Shown in pieces: positions 9,839 through 17,598 of a stretch of 64,000 nucleotides of DNA; within the stretch, counting starts at the first letter, position 1; every line of letters starts with the position of its first letter. The stretch spans positions 4,154,001-4,218,000 of the forward strand of contig OZ253374.1 of assembly GCA_965260935.1 (NCBI GenBank), read 5' to 3'. The notes under the pieces were generated by a model, which worked only from the letters and a program-made list of their open reading frames with translations, had not been told where the DNA came from and ran no database searches. Source of the stretch: JBBROS01 sp965260935 (GTDB taxonomy: Bacteria; Pseudomonadota; Alphaproteobacteria; Acetobacterales; Acetobacteraceae). Made by a program: the position numbers and the translations under genes.

Positions 9839-10021
9839 CCACACTTCAAGCGATTGCCCTGGATGTTCAAGCCGTCTGCACCTGAATAAGGAGCGCCGCA
9901 GAGGCGGCCCTTGATGAAAGCAGGCAAAAGGCCCAGCATCTGTTCCGCCCCGCCGGTGGATGTCAGGCCCTGGCTTTTGCCCCGGCGCCATGCGTCCACC
10001 AATTCAGTTTCCGGCAAATCA

Positions 10022-10048
10022 AGGCCAGTTACAACGTCTGGCCTTTTT
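10022..10048 (+). terminator. Intrinsic terminator just upstream of the aldehyde oxidoreductase operon
   Basis: AGGCCAG at 10022-10028 pairs with CTGGCCT at 10038-10044 over a 9-base loop and runs into a T tract. It sits only 28 bases before the ATG at 10077. It may end transcription out of the IS region, or act as an attenuator if the operon promoter lies upstream of it. Confidence 0.6.
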
Positions 10049-10076
10049 AATCGCCTACCCGGAAAGGACATGATCA

Positions 10077-10583
10077 ATGCCCATCACCATCAACGGCTCC
10101 CCCGCGCAGTTGCCGGACGACCCGCGCGTGTCGCTGCTCGACCTGTTGCGGGAGCGCCTGCACCTGACCGGCGCCAAGAAGGGCTGCAACCAGGGCGCCT
10201 GCGGCGCCTGCACGGTGCTGGCGGACGGCGAGCGCATCGTCTCCTGCCTGGCGCTCGCGGTGCAATACGAAGGCCGCTCCATCACCACGGTCGAGGGGCT
10301 GTCGGAAAACGGCGCGCTGCACCCGCTGCAGCAGGCGTTCATCGAGCATGACGGCTTCCAGTGCGGCTACTGCACGCCCGGCCAGATCTGCTCGGCGGTC
10401 GGCATGGCCGAGGAAGTCAAGCGCGGCGCGCCGAGCCACGTCACCGCCGATCTCTCGGCCGGGACCGTCATGCTCACCCACGACGAGCTTCGCGAGCGCA
10501 TGAGCGGCAACCTATGCCGCTGCGGCGCCTACAACGGAATCGTCGACGCGGTCATGCAGACCTATGCGGAGGCCGCGGAATGA
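10077..10583 (+). CDS. paoA: Aldehyde oxidoreductase, [2Fe-2S] small subunit
   Basis: A 168-residue iron-sulfur subunit of a xanthine-oxidase-family enzyme. The plant-type ferredoxin cluster ligands are GCNQGACGACTVL (Cys37, 42, 45) with Cys57 in IVSCLAL. The second cluster is bound by CGYCTPGQ (Cys96, 99) and NLCRCGAYN. Electrons taken at the molybdenum site of the large subunit pass through these clusters to the FAD subunit. The protein starts directly at the ferredoxin fold (MPITINGS) and has no twin-arginine signal, unlike E. coli PaoA, so the complex is probably cytoplasmic. GGAAAGGA lies eight bases before the ATG. It overlaps the next gene by four bases. Confidence 0.92.
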   Translation: MPITINGSPAQLPDDPRVSLLDLLRERLHLTGAKKGCNQGACGACTVLADGERIVSCLALAVQYEGRSITTVEGLSENGALHPLQQAFIEHDGFQCGYCTPGQICSAVGMAEEVKRGAPSHVTADLSAGTVMLTHDELRERMSGNLCRCGAYNGIVDAVMQTYAEAAE

Positions 10584-11569
10584 CGCCCGTCAGCTACGCC
10601 CGCGCCGCCGACGCCGGGGAGGCCATCCGCCTCGCCGGCAGTCAGGCGGCGAAGTACCTCGGCGGCGGCACCAACCTCGTCGACCTGATGCGCGAGACGA
10701 TCGAGCGCCCAGCCTCGCTGGTCGATGTCACCGGCCTTTCGGACGCGATCGAGGCGCGCGACGGCGGCAGCCTGCTGATCGGCGCGGCCGCGCGCAACAC
10801 CGCGGTCGCGGAGCACCGGGAGGTGCGCGGGCGCTATCCGGTCCTCGCCCGGGCGATCCTCGCCGGCGCATCGGCGCAGATCCGCAACATGGCGACGGTG
10901 GGCGGCAACATCCTCCAGCGCACCCGCTGCACGTATTTTTACGACGACGACGGCTCGCGCTGCAACAAGCGCCAGCCTGGCCAGGGCTGCGACGCCATCG
11001 ACGGCTTCAACCGCATCCACGCCATCCTCGGCGCCTCGCCCGCCTGCGTGGCGACCCATCCCTCCGACATGTGCGTGGCGCTGGCGGCGCTGGACGCGAC
11101 CGTGCATCTGCAAGCGCGCTCCGGCACGCGCACGGTGCCGCTCATCGACCTGCACACCCTGCCCGGCGGCCAGCCTGACCGCGAGACGGTGCTGGAGCCG
11201 GGCGAGCTGATCACCGCGGTCGAGCTGCCCGCCATGCCGTTCGCGGCGCGCTCAACCTACCGCAAGGTCCGCGACCGGGCGAGCTACGCCTTCGCCCTTG
11301 TGTCGGTCGCAGCCGCGCTCGACCTGGCCGAGGACGGCTCGGTGCGCGACGTGCGGATCGCACTCGGGGGCGTCGCGCACAAGCCCTGGCGCGCCCACGC
11401 CGCCGAACAGGCGCTGCGCGGGCAGAAGGCGGGCGAGGACAGCTTCCGCGCCGCAGCCGACGCCGAGCTCGCCGCCGCCGCGCCGCTCCGCGACAACGGC
11501 TTCAAAATTGAACTGGCCAAGCGCACGGTCGTCGCCGTGCTTGGCGAACTGACCGGAGAGCAAGCATGA
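10580..11569 (+). CDS. paoB: Aldehyde oxidoreductase, FAD-binding medium subunit
   Basis: A 329-residue FAD subunit. The FAD pyrophosphate loop is KYLGGGTNLVDLM near residue 27-39, and QIRNMATVGGNI follows around residue 100. Between them and the C-terminal CO-dehydrogenase flavoprotein domain is CTYFYDDDGSRCNKRQPGQG with further Cys in GCDAI. This extra Cys-rich loop is the feature that binds a [4Fe-4S] cluster in PaoB and its close relatives. The ATG at 10580 overlaps the paoA stop, and the end overlaps the paoC start, so the three subunits are translationally coupled in the order small-medium-large. This supports the PaoABC subtype over plain xanthine dehydrogenase. Confidence 0.92.
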   Translation: MTPVSYARAADAGEAIRLAGSQAAKYLGGGTNLVDLMRETIERPASLVDVTGLSDAIEARDGGSLLIGAAARNTAVAEHREVRGRYPVLARAILAGASAQIRNMATVGGNILQRTRCTYFYDDDGSRCNKRQPGQGCDAIDGFNRIHAILGASPACVATHPSDMCVALAALDATVHLQARSGTRTVPLIDLHTLPGGQPDRETVLEPGELITAVELPAMPFAARSTYRKVRDRASYAFALVSVAAALDLAEDGSVRDVRIALGGVAHKPWRAHAAEQALRGQKAGEDSFRAAADAELAAAAPLRDNGFKIELAKRTVVAVLGELTGEQA

Positions 11570-13899
11570 GCATCGTATCGAACGCGACGGCAGCCGCGCA
11601 GGGCGCGGCGCAAGCGGTGATGAAGAAGGCAATCGAGCTGGCGCCCGATAGCTGGCTCCCCGGCGGCAAGCCCGACCCTCTGATCCGCCACAAGCACGGC
11701 TTGATCGGCGCACCCATCTCCCGCATCGACGGCCCGCTGAAGGTGCGGGGCCGCGCAACCTTCGCGGCCGAGTTCCCGCTCGACGGAATGGCCTACGCCG
11801 CGGTGGCCTTCAGCACCATACCCAAGGGCCGAATCACCGCGCTCGATACGGAGGCGGCGGAGGCGGCGCCCGGCGTCGTCCTGGTCATGACGTACCGCAA
11901 CGCGCCGCGGATGCAGCCGATGCCGCTGTTCCTGACCGCCGAGAAGGCCGCGGGCGGCGACGACCTGCCGATCATGCAAGACGAGCGCATCCATTGGAAC
12001 GGCCAGCCGATCGCGGTGGTGCTGGCCGAAACCCAGGAGCAGGCCGACCATGCCAAGTCGCTGATCCGCGCCGCCTACGAGGCCGAGCCCGCCACCACCG
12101 CCTTCGCCGAGGCCAAGGCGCAGGGCACGGACCCCGGCCAGTTCATGGGCCAGCCGCTCAAGCAGGCGATCGGCGACGCGGAGGCCGCGCTGGCCGCGTC
12201 CCCCGTCTCCGTCGATAGCCTCTATTCCACGCCGCGTCACAACCATAACGCCATCGAGCTTCACGCGGCGACGGTGGCCTGGAACGGGGATGAGCTGGTC
12301 GTGCACGACGCCTCTCAGGCGGTGGTCCACACCGCTTGGTCGCTCGCCACCGTATTCGGGCTCGACCAAAAACAGGTTCACGTCACGTCGCCCTACGTGG
12401 GCGGCGGCTTCGGGTCCAAGACCTTGTGGCAGCATCAGGTGCTGGGCGCGGCGGCGGCGAAGCTCGCTGGCCGCCCCGTCCGCATCGCGCTCTCGCGCGA
12501 GGGCGTCTACCGGATGGTCGGCGGACGCACCGTGACCGAGCAACGCGTCGCCATCGGCGCGGAGGCGGACGGGCGCTTCAACGCCATCGTCCACACCGGC
12601 ACGGTCGCGATGACCCGGCACAACGCCCTGCCCGAGCCGTTCATCCTGCCGACGCGGGGCGCCTATGCCGCGGGCAGCTTCAAGCTCGACGTCGAGGTGG
12701 CCTACATGGACATGCTGGCCAACACCTTCATGCGCGCGCCGGGCGAATCGGTCGGCACGTTCGCCCTGGAATGCGCGGTGGACGAGCTGGCCGCGAAGTT
12801 GGGCATGGACCCGATCGAGCTGCGCATCCGCAACGAGCCGGAAAAGGACCCGACCGAGGGCAAGCCCTTCTCCATGCGAAACGTCGTAGAGGCCTGGCGC
12901 GCCGGCGCCGAGCGCTTCGGCTGGGGCAAGCGCAACCCGACCCCTGGTGCAACGCGTGACGGCGAGTGGCTGGTGGGCATGGGCTGCGCCACCGCGACCT
13001 ACCCTTACTACCGTATGCCCGGCGGCGCGGCGCGCATCACGCTGACGAAGGACGGCCACGCCCGCGTCGAGGTCGCCGCGCACGAGATGGGCATGGGCAC
13101 CGCGACCGCGCAGACCCAGGTCGCCGCCGAGCGGCTCGGGCTGGCGATGGAGCAGGTGAGCTTCGGCTACGGCGATTCGATCATGCCCGGCTTGGTGCTG
13201 GCCGGCGGGTCGCAGCAGACCGCCTCGATCGGCGCGTCCGTCGTCGCGGCGCATCACGCGCTGGTGGCCGAGTTGCTCAAGCTCGCGGGCAACGACTCGC
13301 CCCTGGCCGGGCTCAGCGCGGACGAGGTTGGCGGCCTGGACGGCGGCCTTGCCAAGCTCGACGAGCCGGGGCGGCACGAGAGCTACGCCTCCATCCTCGC
13401 CCGCGCGGGGCGTGACGAGGTGGCGGCGCAGGCGGCCGCACCGATGCCGATGGAAGCGCAGCACTGGTCGATGCACTCCTACGGCGCCATGTTCTGCGAG
13501 GCGCGCGTCAATGCCGTCACGGGCGAGGCGCGGGTCAGGCGTTTCCTCGGTTCGTTCGACTGCGGCCGCATCCTCAACGCCAAGACCGCGGCGAGCCAAT
13601 TCCGTGGCGGAATCATCATGGGCCTCGGCCTCGCATTGATGGAGGAGACGCAGTTCGACGAGCGCAAGGGACGCGTCATGAACCCGAGCCTCGCCGAGTA
13701 TCACGTGCCGGTGCACATGGACGTGCCGGAGATCGACGTGATCTGGACCGACATCCCCGACCCGCACGCACCCATGGGCGCGCACGGCATCGGCGAGATC
13801 GGCATCACCGGCACGGGCGCGGCAGTGGCGAACGCGGTCTACAACGCCACGGGCAAGCGGGTGCGCGACCTGCCGATCACGCTCGACAAGCTGCTTTGA
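11566..13899 (+). CDS. paoC: Aldehyde oxidoreductase, molybdenum-binding large subunit
   Basis: A 777-residue catalytic subunit, slightly longer than E. coli PaoC (732). It has the a/b hammerhead domain (RIDGPLKVRGRATFAAEF), then the molybdopterin-binding core with SPYVGGGFGSK, FMRAPGESVGTFALE and AHEMGMGTATAQTQ. The C-terminal GAHGIGEIGITGTGAA supplies the active-site Glu that deprotonates the Mo ligand. The enzyme oxidises aldehydes to acids with water as oxygen donor. Spacing and overlaps put it in one operon with the two redox subunits. No XdhC/PaoD-type cofactor-sulfurating chaperone follows it in this window, so that factor must be encoded elsewhere. moaA, for the cofactor, lies at 41500. 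Confidence 0.92.
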   Translation: MSIVSNATAAAQGAAQAVMKKAIELAPDSWLPGGKPDPLIRHKHGLIGAPISRIDGPLKVRGRATFAAEFPLDGMAYAAVAFSTIPKGRITALDTEAAEAAPGVVLVMTYRNAPRMQPMPLFLTAEKAAGGDDLPIMQDERIHWNGQPIAVVLAETQEQADHAKSLIRAAYEAEPATTAFAEAKAQGTDPGQFMGQPLKQAIGDAEAALAASPVSVDSLYSTPRHNHNAIELHAATVAWNGDELVVHDASQAVVHTAWSLATVFGLDQKQVHVTSPYVGGGFGSKTLWQHQVLGAAAAKLAGRPVRIALSREGVYRMVGGRTVTEQRVAIGAEADGRFNAIVHTGTVAMTRHNALPEPFILPTRGAYAAGSFKLDVEVAYMDMLANTFMRAPGESVGTFALECAVDELAAKLGMDPIELRIRNEPEKDPTEGKPFSMRNVVEAWRAGAERFGWGKRNPTPGATRDGEWLVGMGCATATYPYYRMPGGAARITLTKDGHARVEVAAHEMGMGTATAQTQVAAERLGLAMEQVSFGYGDSIMPGLVLAGGSQQTASIGASVVAAHHALVAELLKLAGNDSPLAGLSADEVGGLDGGLAKLDEPGRHESYASILARAGRDEVAAQAAAPMPMEAQHWSMHSYGAMFCEARVNAVTGEARVRRFLGSFDCGRILNAKTAASQFRGGIIMGLGLALMEETQFDERKGRVMNPSLAEYHVPVHMDVPEIDVIWTDIPDPHAPMGAHGIGEIGITGTGAAVANAVYNATGKRVRDLPITLDKLL

Positions 13900-14370
13900 T
13901 CGCTGGCAAGGCGTTGTCGCACAAATCGGCGCAAGGCTGAGCTGGCCCTTCCCAGCCGCCGCCCGAAGGGAGACGGGCGTCGTCCAGGTCATCGTGTTCG
14001 ACGCCGCAGCGGCCTGAGCCGTTGCGCAAGCAAGCTCCACGACCGCAGCTTGGGGCCGATACCGATGACGCGATAGCGGCGCTGGCGATGGAAATCAGCG
14101 AAGCGACTGTAATGTAGGCAAGGCGGCCTTCGGCGACGCCGTCGGAGGCAAGCCGCTGAAAAGGTCGCGGCATAAACGAAGGCTGGGGCCTGACCCTGCT
14201 TAATGTTTCGTAAAGATGGCCGGGCAATCGCGAAACTGTTCCGAACCTGCGCCCCGGCAGTTAAACGCCTTCGGCCAGCAGCCTGTTCAATAACGCTCGG
14301 CCATGAAGCCGCATATTGGCACAGCAGTTCGGGATCGTGCCCTAATCCCCCCGCAATCCCTCGACGTAGC
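13900..14370. other. Non-coding stretch between the oxidoreductase operon and tRNA-Glu
   Basis: I see no convincing gene. The start (GGCGTTGTCGCACAAATCGG, 13911-13930) resembles the ends of some IS5-group elements, so this may be an eroded insertion beside a tRNA gene. A 116-codon minus-strand frame at 13877-14227 has no recognisable domain and overlaps paoC; I do not call it. Confidence 0.35.
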
Positions 14371-14446
14371 TGGCGTCCCGTAGGGGATTCGAACCCCTGT
14401 TACCGCCGTGAGAGGGCGGTGTCCTAGGCCTCTAGACGAACAGGAC
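14371..14446 (-). tRNA. tRNA-Glu (CTC)
   Basis: Read on the minus strand, a 76-base cloverleaf with encoded CCA. The acceptor stem is GTCCTGT/ACGGGAC, the D-arm TCGTCTAGAGG, and the anticodon arm CCGCC-CTCTCAC-GGCGG with anticodon CTC. The T-arm is GGGGTTCGAATCCCC. It matches E. coli tRNA-Glu closely apart from the anticodon wobble base. Confidence 0.97.
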
Positions 14447-14485
14447 CAGCCACAGCGGGGGTCTTATGGCACTAGGGACTGAAGA

Positions 14486-14659
14486 TCAAGCACCAGATTT
14501 CCCGAGTTTCGCCCGGGCGGCGGCCCGGCGGCCGGTCCGGCACGCGTCGGAGCAGTAGCGGACCGTGTCCCAGTTCGCGGCCCATTTGCGCCGCCAAGCA
14601 AAGGAACGGCCGCACGCCGGGCAAATTTTCTCCGGCAACGTCTCCTTCTTGGACGCCAT
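14486..14659 (-). CDS. DUF2256 small zinc-ribbon-like protein
   Basis: A 57-residue protein beginning MASKKETLPEKICPACGRSF and continuing with WRRKWAANWDTVRYCSDACR. The two Cys pairs (CPAC and the CSDAC pair) and the KWxxxWDxVxYCSxxCR pattern are the hallmark of DUF2256, a short zinc-finger-like family of unknown function often found beside photolyase or DNA-repair genes. The ATG overlaps the stop of the upstream small membrane protein gene (TGATG), so they are coupled. The basic C-terminal tail (RRAAARAKLGK) extends a little beyond the core. The family call is firm; no function is known. Confidence 0.85.
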   Translation of the reverse strand: MASKKETLPEKICPACGRSFAWRRKWAANWDTVRYCSDACRTGRRAAARAKLGKSGA

Positions 14660-14931
14660 CAGCGCGCCAGCCCGACGCGGCCCAGCACGCGGCCCGCCGT
14701 GGCATCGACGATGACGGCCCGGTCCGGCCCGCCCCCCTGCAACGTAACCCCGATCCGGTCCGCGGACATCGCCACGCCCGTGATCCGCGTTCCAGCAGGC
14801 TCATCCAGGACCACGCTCGCAATCGGTCCCGCCCGGCCCGAAATGCGTGTAATCAGGGTAACAGCCAGAACCGCGACGCCCGCCACGATCAGGACACCCA
14901 TGGCTACGACCGCCACCTTCAACGCCTGCAC
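14659..14931 (-). CDS. Small single-pass membrane protein, conserved-hypothetical type
   Basis: A 90-residue protein with one N-terminal transmembrane helix (about residues 4-28: VAVVAMGVLIVAGVAVLAV) and a small soluble domain of about 55 residues with beta-strand character. I recognise no family. Its stop overlaps the DUF2256 start, and it is divergent from rluD with only 11 bases between the two start codons, so the two promoters must lie inside the opposite coding regions or be shared. Confidence 0.65.
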   Translation of the reverse strand: MQALKVAVVAMGVLIVAGVAVLAVTLITRISGRAGPIASVVLDEPAGTRITGVAMSADRIGVTLQGGGPDRAVIVDATAGRVLGRVGLAR

Positions 14932-14942
14932 ACGCCCCTCCC

Positions 14943-15923
14943 ATGGATAACGTCCATGACAACTTCCCTGCCCCGTTCACGGTCGTGGCCGGTGGCGACG
15001 CCGCCGGGCAACGCACGGACCGGTTCCTTGCCGACGCCATCGGCACGCTGTCGCGCTCCCGCGTCAAGTCCCTCATCCAGGAGGGGGCCGTATGGCGCGA
15101 CGACGCCGTGCTGCGCAACCCGGCCGATCCCGCCCGGGCCGGCTCGCTTTATCGGCTCCAGCCCCCTGCCCCGGCGCCGGCCCAGCCCGAGCCGCAGGCA
15201 ATCCCGTTCGCCATCCTGCACGAGGACCAAGATCTAATCGTGCTCGACAAGCCGGCGGGGCTCGTGGTGCACCCGGCCCCGGGCAACGAGGACGGAACGC
15301 TGGTGAACGCATTGCTGGCCCATTGCGGCGACACGCTGCCGGGGATCGGGGGCGAACGGCGGCCCGGCATCGTGCACCGGCTCGACAAGGAGACGTCGGG
15401 CGTCATGGTGGTGGCCAAGACGGAGCTGGCGCTGGCCAGGCTGTCCGCAAGCTTCGCTGCCCGGGACCTCGACCGGCATTACGTCGCCGTGGTTTGGGGA
15501 ATGCCGGCGCCGGCCAGCGGCGAGATCGCGGGCGCAATCGGGCGCGACCCGCGGGACCGCAAGCGGATGGCGGTCGTGGAACGCGGCGGCAAGCAGGCGC
15601 TGACCCGGTATGCGACGGTCCGGAACTGGTTTCCGCAAGCCGCTTTGCTGACGTGCCAGTTGGCGACGGGCCGGACCCATCAGATACGGGTGCATCTCGC
15701 GGCCGCCGGGCACCCGCTGGTCGGCGACCCCGTATACCTCCGACGCATCCCAGCGGCGGCTCGCGGGCTTCCGCCGGACCTCCGCGCCGCCTTGCTCGAC
15801 TTCCCGCGGCAGGCGCTCCATGCGGCGAGCCTGGGCTTTCGCCACCCGATCACGGGCCAGCCGCTGTTCTTTGAGCGCCCGGTCCCGCCCGACATGCAAG
15901 AACTGATCGACGCGCTCGGTTGA
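14943..15923 (+). CDS. rluD: Ribosomal large-subunit pseudouridine synthase (RluA/RluD family)
   Basis: A 326-residue enzyme with an N-terminal S4 RNA-binding domain (about 15-85, SRSRVKSLIQEGAV) and a catalytic pseudouridine synthase domain. The catalytic Asp is in GIVHRLDKETSGVMV, and the uracil-binding region includes GRTHQIRVHLAAAGHPLVGD. It converts uridines of 23S rRNA helix 69 to pseudouridine in the RluD subgroup, which has the S4 domain as here. It sits directly upstream of rpoH, an arrangement I associate with alphaproteobacteria. Length fits RluD. Confidence 0.93.
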   Translation: MDNVHDNFPAPFTVVAGGDAAGQRTDRFLADAIGTLSRSRVKSLIQEGAVWRDDAVLRNPADPARAGSLYRLQPPAPAPAQPEPQAIPFAILHEDQDLIVLDKPAGLVVHPAPGNEDGTLVNALLAHCGDTLPGIGGERRPGIVHRLDKETSGVMVVAKTELALARLSASFAARDLDRHYVAVVWGMPAPASGEIAGAIGRDPRDRKRMAVVERGGKQALTRYATVRNWFPQAALLTCQLATGRTHQIRVHLAAAGHPLVGDPVYLRRIPAAARGLPPDLRAALLDFPRQALHAASLGFRHPITGQPLFFERPVPPDMQELIDALG

Positions 15924-15939
15924 CCGTCGATGAAAGTCC

Positions 15940-15968
15940 TTGACAGGACTAATGCGGTCCTGTATCAC
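15940..15968 (+). promoter_or_regulatory. Sigma-70-type promoter for rpoH
   Basis: TTGACA at 15940-15945, a 17-base spacer, then TATCAC at 15963-15968. The spacer contains the inverted repeat AGGAC/GTCCT, a possible operator. Transcription from here would leave a leader of about 180 bases before the rpoH ATG. Confidence 0.7.
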
Positions 15969-16154
15969 CCTCTTCATGCGGAAACTGCCGGCGTTCGGGT
16001 CCGCTTCTAGTCGAGCGGCCTGCTGCTTCGGGGCCGTCGCTCGGACGTGATGGAGTTCGTAACGCCGATTTCAAGGTTTCCATGCAACTGGCGATGCCGA
16101 TGTGTCGTATAGAGCACGGACAATCCGCCGATGGATGAAAGAGGGCCGAACTGA

Positions 16155-17045
16155 ATGGCTGCTGCAACTGTGAATGTCGCCCCAGAGGGCAACCTATCCC
16201 GCTATCTGCAGGAAATCCGCAAGTTTCCGATGCTGGCGCCGGAGGAGGAACTAGAGCTGTCCCGCCGCTGGCGTGACAATGAAGATCAGACGGCTGCCCA
16301 CAAGCTGGTCACGTCGCATCTTCGCCTCGTCGCCAAGATCGCGATGGGCTACCGCGGCTACGGCCTTCCGGTTGGCGAGCTGATCAGCGAAGGCAACGTC
16401 GGCATGATGCAGGCCGTCAAGCGGTTCGACCCAGACCGGGGCTTCCGCCTGGCCACCTACGCGATGTGGTGGATCCGTGCGGCGATCCAGGAATACATCC
16501 TACATAGCTGGTCACTGGTGAAGATGGGCACGACAGCCGCGCAGAAGAAGTTGTTCTTCAACCTGCGCCGGTTGAAGGGTCAAATGCAGGCAATCGACGA
16601 TGGCGACTTGCAGCCCGAGCAGGTCGCGAAGATCTCTCGTATGCTCGCGGTGCCGGAGCAGGACGTCGTCAGCATGAACCGGCGTCTCGCGGCGCCGGAC
16701 AACAGCCTCAATGCTCCGGTTCGTGCCGACAGCGAAGGTGAGTGGCAGGATTGGCTGGTCGACGAGGGCGAGAGCCAGGAAACGGTGCTGGCCGAGCAGC
16801 AAGAGATCAGTGGCAGGAAGGCATTGCTTTCAAACGCCTTGAAGACATTGAATGAGCGTGAGCGTCACATCCTTATCGAGCGCCGATTGAAGGATAACCC
16901 GACGACGCTGGAGGACTTGTCGCAGCAATACAACATCTCGCGCGAGCGGGTGCGGCAGATCGAGGTCCGCGCCTTCGAGAAGCTGCAGAAGGCGATGAAG
17001 GCGCAGGTTGCGGAACGGCGGCAAGCCGCGCTGGAAGCGGCGTAG
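16155..17045 (+). CDS. rpoH: RNA polymerase heat-shock sigma factor (sigma-32)
   Basis: A 296-residue group 3-like sigma factor. Region 1.2/2.1 starts with LSRYLQEIRKFPMLAPEEE, region 2.3-2.4 holds RLATYAMWWIRAAIQEYIL, the RpoH box QRKLFFNLR-like segment appears as AQKKLFFNLRRLKGQM, and region 4.2 contains LEDLSQQYNISRERVRQIEV. It directs polymerase to heat-shock promoters. Upstream lies rluD, then a clear sigma-70 promoter and a leader of about 180 bases that could fold and be temperature- or Hfq-responsive. A strong terminator follows at 17056. Confidence 0.97.
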   Translation: MAAATVNVAPEGNLSRYLQEIRKFPMLAPEEELELSRRWRDNEDQTAAHKLVTSHLRLVAKIAMGYRGYGLPVGELISEGNVGMMQAVKRFDPDRGFRLATYAMWWIRAAIQEYILHSWSLVKMGTTAAQKKLFFNLRRLKGQMQAIDDGDLQPEQVAKISRMLAVPEQDVVSMNRRLAAPDNSLNAPVRADSEGEWQDWLVDEGESQETVLAEQQEISGRKALLSNALKTLNERERHILIERRLKDNPTTLEDLSQQYNISRERVRQIEVRAFEKLQKAMKAQVAERRQAALEAA

Positions 17046-17055
17046 TCACGCTATC

Positions 17056-17086
17056 AAAAGCCCGGCTCGAGAGAGCCGGGCTTTTT
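17056..17086 (+). terminator. Intrinsic terminator after rpoH
   Basis: AAAAGCCCGGCTC (17056-17068), loop GAGA, then its complement and TTTTT. The stem is 13 bp. The A-rich 5' side makes it usable for the convergent acetyltransferase gene as well. Confidence 0.95.
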
Positions 17087-17090
17087 CGCA

Positions 17091-17582
17091 TCAGGCGATG
17101 TGCCGTACTAGATACCGGGCTTTCACTTCGCCGTCAGTCTCGTGCTGTCCGACCTCAACGAAGCCGAAAGCCGCGTGGAAGGCATCCGACACCGGATTGG
17201 CAGGAGTTCGATACACCTCGCAACCGATCACTTCATGGTGCATCGACCGAGCGTAGGCGAACAGTTCCTGGTAGAGGGCCTGTCCGATACCGCTCCGAGC
17301 AAACGATCTGTCGACAACGACACGGTCGACATACAAGAAACGTTCATACCGCTGCTTGAACCATGCAAAATAAAGGCCGTCATAGCCGCTGTCCTGATCG
17401 AAAACGACGATCAAGGCTTTCCCCGGCCCGACCTGCCGCGCAAAAGCGGACTTCCGCAGCATCTTCTCCATACGATCACGGTCAAGCCACGACAGCATCG
17501 CCGCGTTCGCGTTGTTCAATGCGAGCAAGGCGGGAATGTCGGCATCCTCGATCGGCTCGATATTCGTCAACATCATGGCCAC
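17091..17582 (-). CDS. GNAT-family N-acetyltransferase
   Basis: A 163-residue protein with the GNAT fold order: N-terminal helices, the central beta strands (YERFLYVDRVVVDRSF), the acetyl-CoA loop RSGIGQALYQEL, and the C-terminal strand CEVYRTPANPVSDAFHAAFGF. It should transfer an acetyl group from acetyl-CoA to an amine; the substrate is unknown. The pattern is like the small-GNAT group with a conserved N-P-x-S-x-x-F-H segment. It follows pmbA on the same strand with a 16-base gap, so it is probably the last gene of the thrC operon. Confidence 0.85.
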   Translation of the reverse strand: MAMMLTNIEPIEDADIPALLALNNANAAMLSWLDRDRMEKMLRKSAFARQVGPGKALIVVFDQDSGYDGLYFAWFKQRYERFLYVDRVVVDRSFARSGIGQALYQELFAYARSMHHEVIGCEVYRTPANPVSDAFHAAFGFVEVGQHETDGEVKARYLVRHIA

Positions 17583-17598
17583 GCTTCAGCCCCGCGCC

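Larger units (their letters stand above)
8614..9861 (+). mobile_element. Complete ISAs1-family insertion sequence (1248 bp)
   Basis: The ends are exact 17-bp inverted repeats: CAGGGCAATCGCTTGAA at 8614-8630 and its complement at 9845-9861. The flanks carry an identical 10-bp target duplication, GATGTTCAAG, at 8604-8613 and 9862-9871. One full transposase gene (8699-9838) fills the element. Perfect ends, a perfect duplication and an open transposase frame mean a recent and probably still active insertion, landed in an older IS remnant. Confidence 0.95.

Noticed and set aside
9872..10076. Possible molybdenum-cofactor riboswitch ahead of paoA
   Set aside because: Tempting because of the gene downstream, but I could not find the conserved core; only a plain terminator hairpin is clear.
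9805..10077. Minus-strand 90-codon frame across the right IS end
   Set aside because: Spans the ISAs1 terminus and the terminator region; no recognisable domain and does not continue the IS1182 transposase.
13877..14227. Minus-strand 116-codon frame after paoC
   Set aside because: Overlaps paoC, has no domain I recognise, and looks like chance in GC-rich DNA or IS debris.
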